A DNA stretch of 64,000 nt, taken from the NCBI GenBank assembly GCA_964554875.1, contig CAZKQJ010000025.1:4440-68439 (forward strand). The letters are read 5' to 3'. Source of the stretch: Marispirochaeta sp964554875. GTDB taxonomy: Bacteria > Spirochaetota > Spirochaetia > JC444 > Marispirochaetaceae. A model generated the notes under the pieces. It was not told the origin of the DNA. It made no database searches and saw only the letters and a list, made by a program, of their open reading frames with translations. Within the stretch, counting starts at the first letter, position 1. Every line of letters begins with the position of its first letter. Shown one piece after another: positions 63,170-64,000 of this stretch. A program made the position numbers and the translations under genes.

Positions 63170-63973
63170 ATGGCAATTGAATATGCAATAGGTGTCGTTA
63201 TCGCGAAAGCGGTGCTTGCAGCGTTGGAAAAACGCTTGGTGTACCGAGCGATGTATAACGAGGATTATACGGGAGACGCGACGAGCGGAACCGTTCGGCT
63301 CATTGGTGTAACCGGTGCAACGGTCGCGCCGTATACGCGGAACCAGGAAGTCGTTTATGGCTTGCTCAGCGATACACCAGTTGACCTGGACCTTGACCAG
63401 AGCGACATTTTCGCTTGTAGGATCGATGACCTGGATAAAATCCAAAGCTCCCCGGACCTGCTCGCAGCAGCGCTGCGTGATGGTGTCCACGGGCTTGAGA
63501 ATGCGATTGATAAATACCTGGCGCAAACTCTCGCAGATGGGGCGGAGCTCTTTGTGCTCGACAGTGATGATGCGCCTGTCAGCATAAATTCAGCGAATGC
63601 TCTGCCGGCGCTTACCAGGATGGGCCGGCTGCTGGACGATGCGGATGTACCGAGGGAAGGGCGGTCGGTCGTACTGCCGCCATGGTACATCGAGGACCTT
63701 GTCACCGCTGAAGTTGATCTTAAAGTTGATCTTGCAGCTTTCCAGGGCGGGTATGTAGGACGGGCGGCCGGGTTCGATATTCGGATGTCGACCAATGTTC
63801 CAAAAGAAAGCGACGCGCATTGTGTCATCGGCGGAACGAAAGCTGCCGCCACCATGGCGCTACAGCTTAACCAGGTAGAAAAAATTCGGCTTGAGAAGTA
63901 CGTTGCAGACGGCATACGGGGATTAACCAGCTACGGAGCTGTAGTTGTGTATTCCGTTGAAAACGGACAGTGA
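63170..63973 (+). CDS. Phage coat protein (P22-like family)
   Basis: A 267-residue protein starting MAIEYA. The segment YNEDYTGDATSGTVRLIGV, then VDLDLDQSDIFACRIDDLDKIQS and IDKYLAQTLADGAEL, match the P22-type coat protein pattern (HK97 fold). It lies eight bases after the scaffold-like gene. A short uninterpreted tail (63974-64000) ends the window. Confidence 0.78.
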   Translation: MAIEYAIGVVIAKAVLAALEKRLVYRAMYNEDYTGDATSGTVRLIGVTGATVAPYTRNQEVVYGLLSDTPVDLDLDQSDIFACRIDDLDKIQSSPDLLAAALRDGVHGLENAIDKYLAQTLADGAELFVLDSDDAPVSINSANALPALTRMGRLLDDADVPREGRSVVLPPWYIEDLVTAEVDLKVDLAAFQGGYVGRAAGFDIRMSTNVPKESDAHCVIGGTKAAATMALQLNQVEKIRLEKYVADGIRGLTSYGAVVVYSVENGQ

Positions 63974-64000
63974 TTCCGGAGCAAAGCGGACAGCAGTCTG

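Larger units (their letters stand above)
60361..64000. mobile_element. Left end of an integrated phage-like element
   Basis: The element starts at the tRNA-Leu fragment and runs off the window. It holds DNA-binding proteins, a replication-type gene with iterons, and scaffold and coat genes, all on the + strand. The first 2.2 kb are richer in A and T than the host genes. No integrase, terminase, portal or tail gene is seen in this part. Confidence 0.82.

Overview
The window looks like a chromosomal segment of a free-living, motile spirochaete (Spirochaetota, probably Spirochaetales). This is an inference. It rests on the spirochaete-type chemotaxis cluster with cheX and cheD, a FlgH-like protein beside isoprenoid and cell-wall genes, a DUF4105 envelope protein, class II ketol-acid reductoisomerase and moderate to high GC. 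No rRNA or intact tRNA is present, so the genus cannot be fixed. Gene density is very high and most neighbours overlap by 4-11 bases, so long operons are likely.

Layout. 1-5.8 kb: a + strand chemotaxis operon, cheA (5' end cut off)-cheR-cheB-cheD-cheY-cheX-second cheY. 5.8-9.0 kb: a - strand NAD salvage operon, pncA-pncB, with a neuB-type synthase overlapping its end. 9.2-16.2 kb: a small protein, then a long - strand string: lipoprotein hydrolase, DUF4105, LysE exporter, exported transglutaminase-like protein, trmL, proC, serS. 16.3-19.9 kb: glpK and an exported DUF4015 protein. 19.9-25.6 kb: - strand M28-like membrane peptidase, HEAT-repeat exported protein, dinB. 25.7-39.6 kb: nitroreductase, cell wall genes (ddl, murE, murD, FemX-like), alkyltransferase-like repair protein, queD with a D12 adenine methylase, rhodanese, hflKC and metG. 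39.8-48.2 kb: a tiny COX24-domain ribosomal-type protein, FlgH-like protein, dxs, ilvC, a ModF-like ABC ATPase, a CsgG-like/outer-membrane protein and a polyol dehydrogenase with a LacI-type operator.

48.3-55.4 kb holds a potassium-uptake locus. A shortened KdpD kinase and a KdpE regulator are joined to a TrkH-type channel, followed by a second regulator with a damaged acidic pocket, a second TrkH and one KtrA/TrkA. No kdpFABC is visible. Both halves are preceded by the same 11-bp-spaced TTAAT repeat, a likely regulator box. 55.4-60.1 kb: a histidine kinase with a pseudo-receiver, a diguanylate cyclase and RNase R.

From 60.36 kb to the end lies the left end of an integrated phage-like element. 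Its junction is the 3' part of a tRNA-Leu(GAG) gene, still followed by the tRNA's terminator. The element carries a ribbon-helix-helix protein, an AlpA-like protein, an HTH replication-type protein with two palindromic iterons inside its gene, a zinc-ribbon protein, a scaffold-like protein and a coat protein. No integrase, terminase or portal is visible before the window ends.

The most interesting points are: a CheA with a tandem MshEN-like (cyclic-di-GMP-type) motif pair between its phosphotransfer domains and kinase core; the Kdp-type signalling pair rewired to Trk/Ktr transporters; three genes that look leaderless; and the phage-like element with its origin-like iterons.
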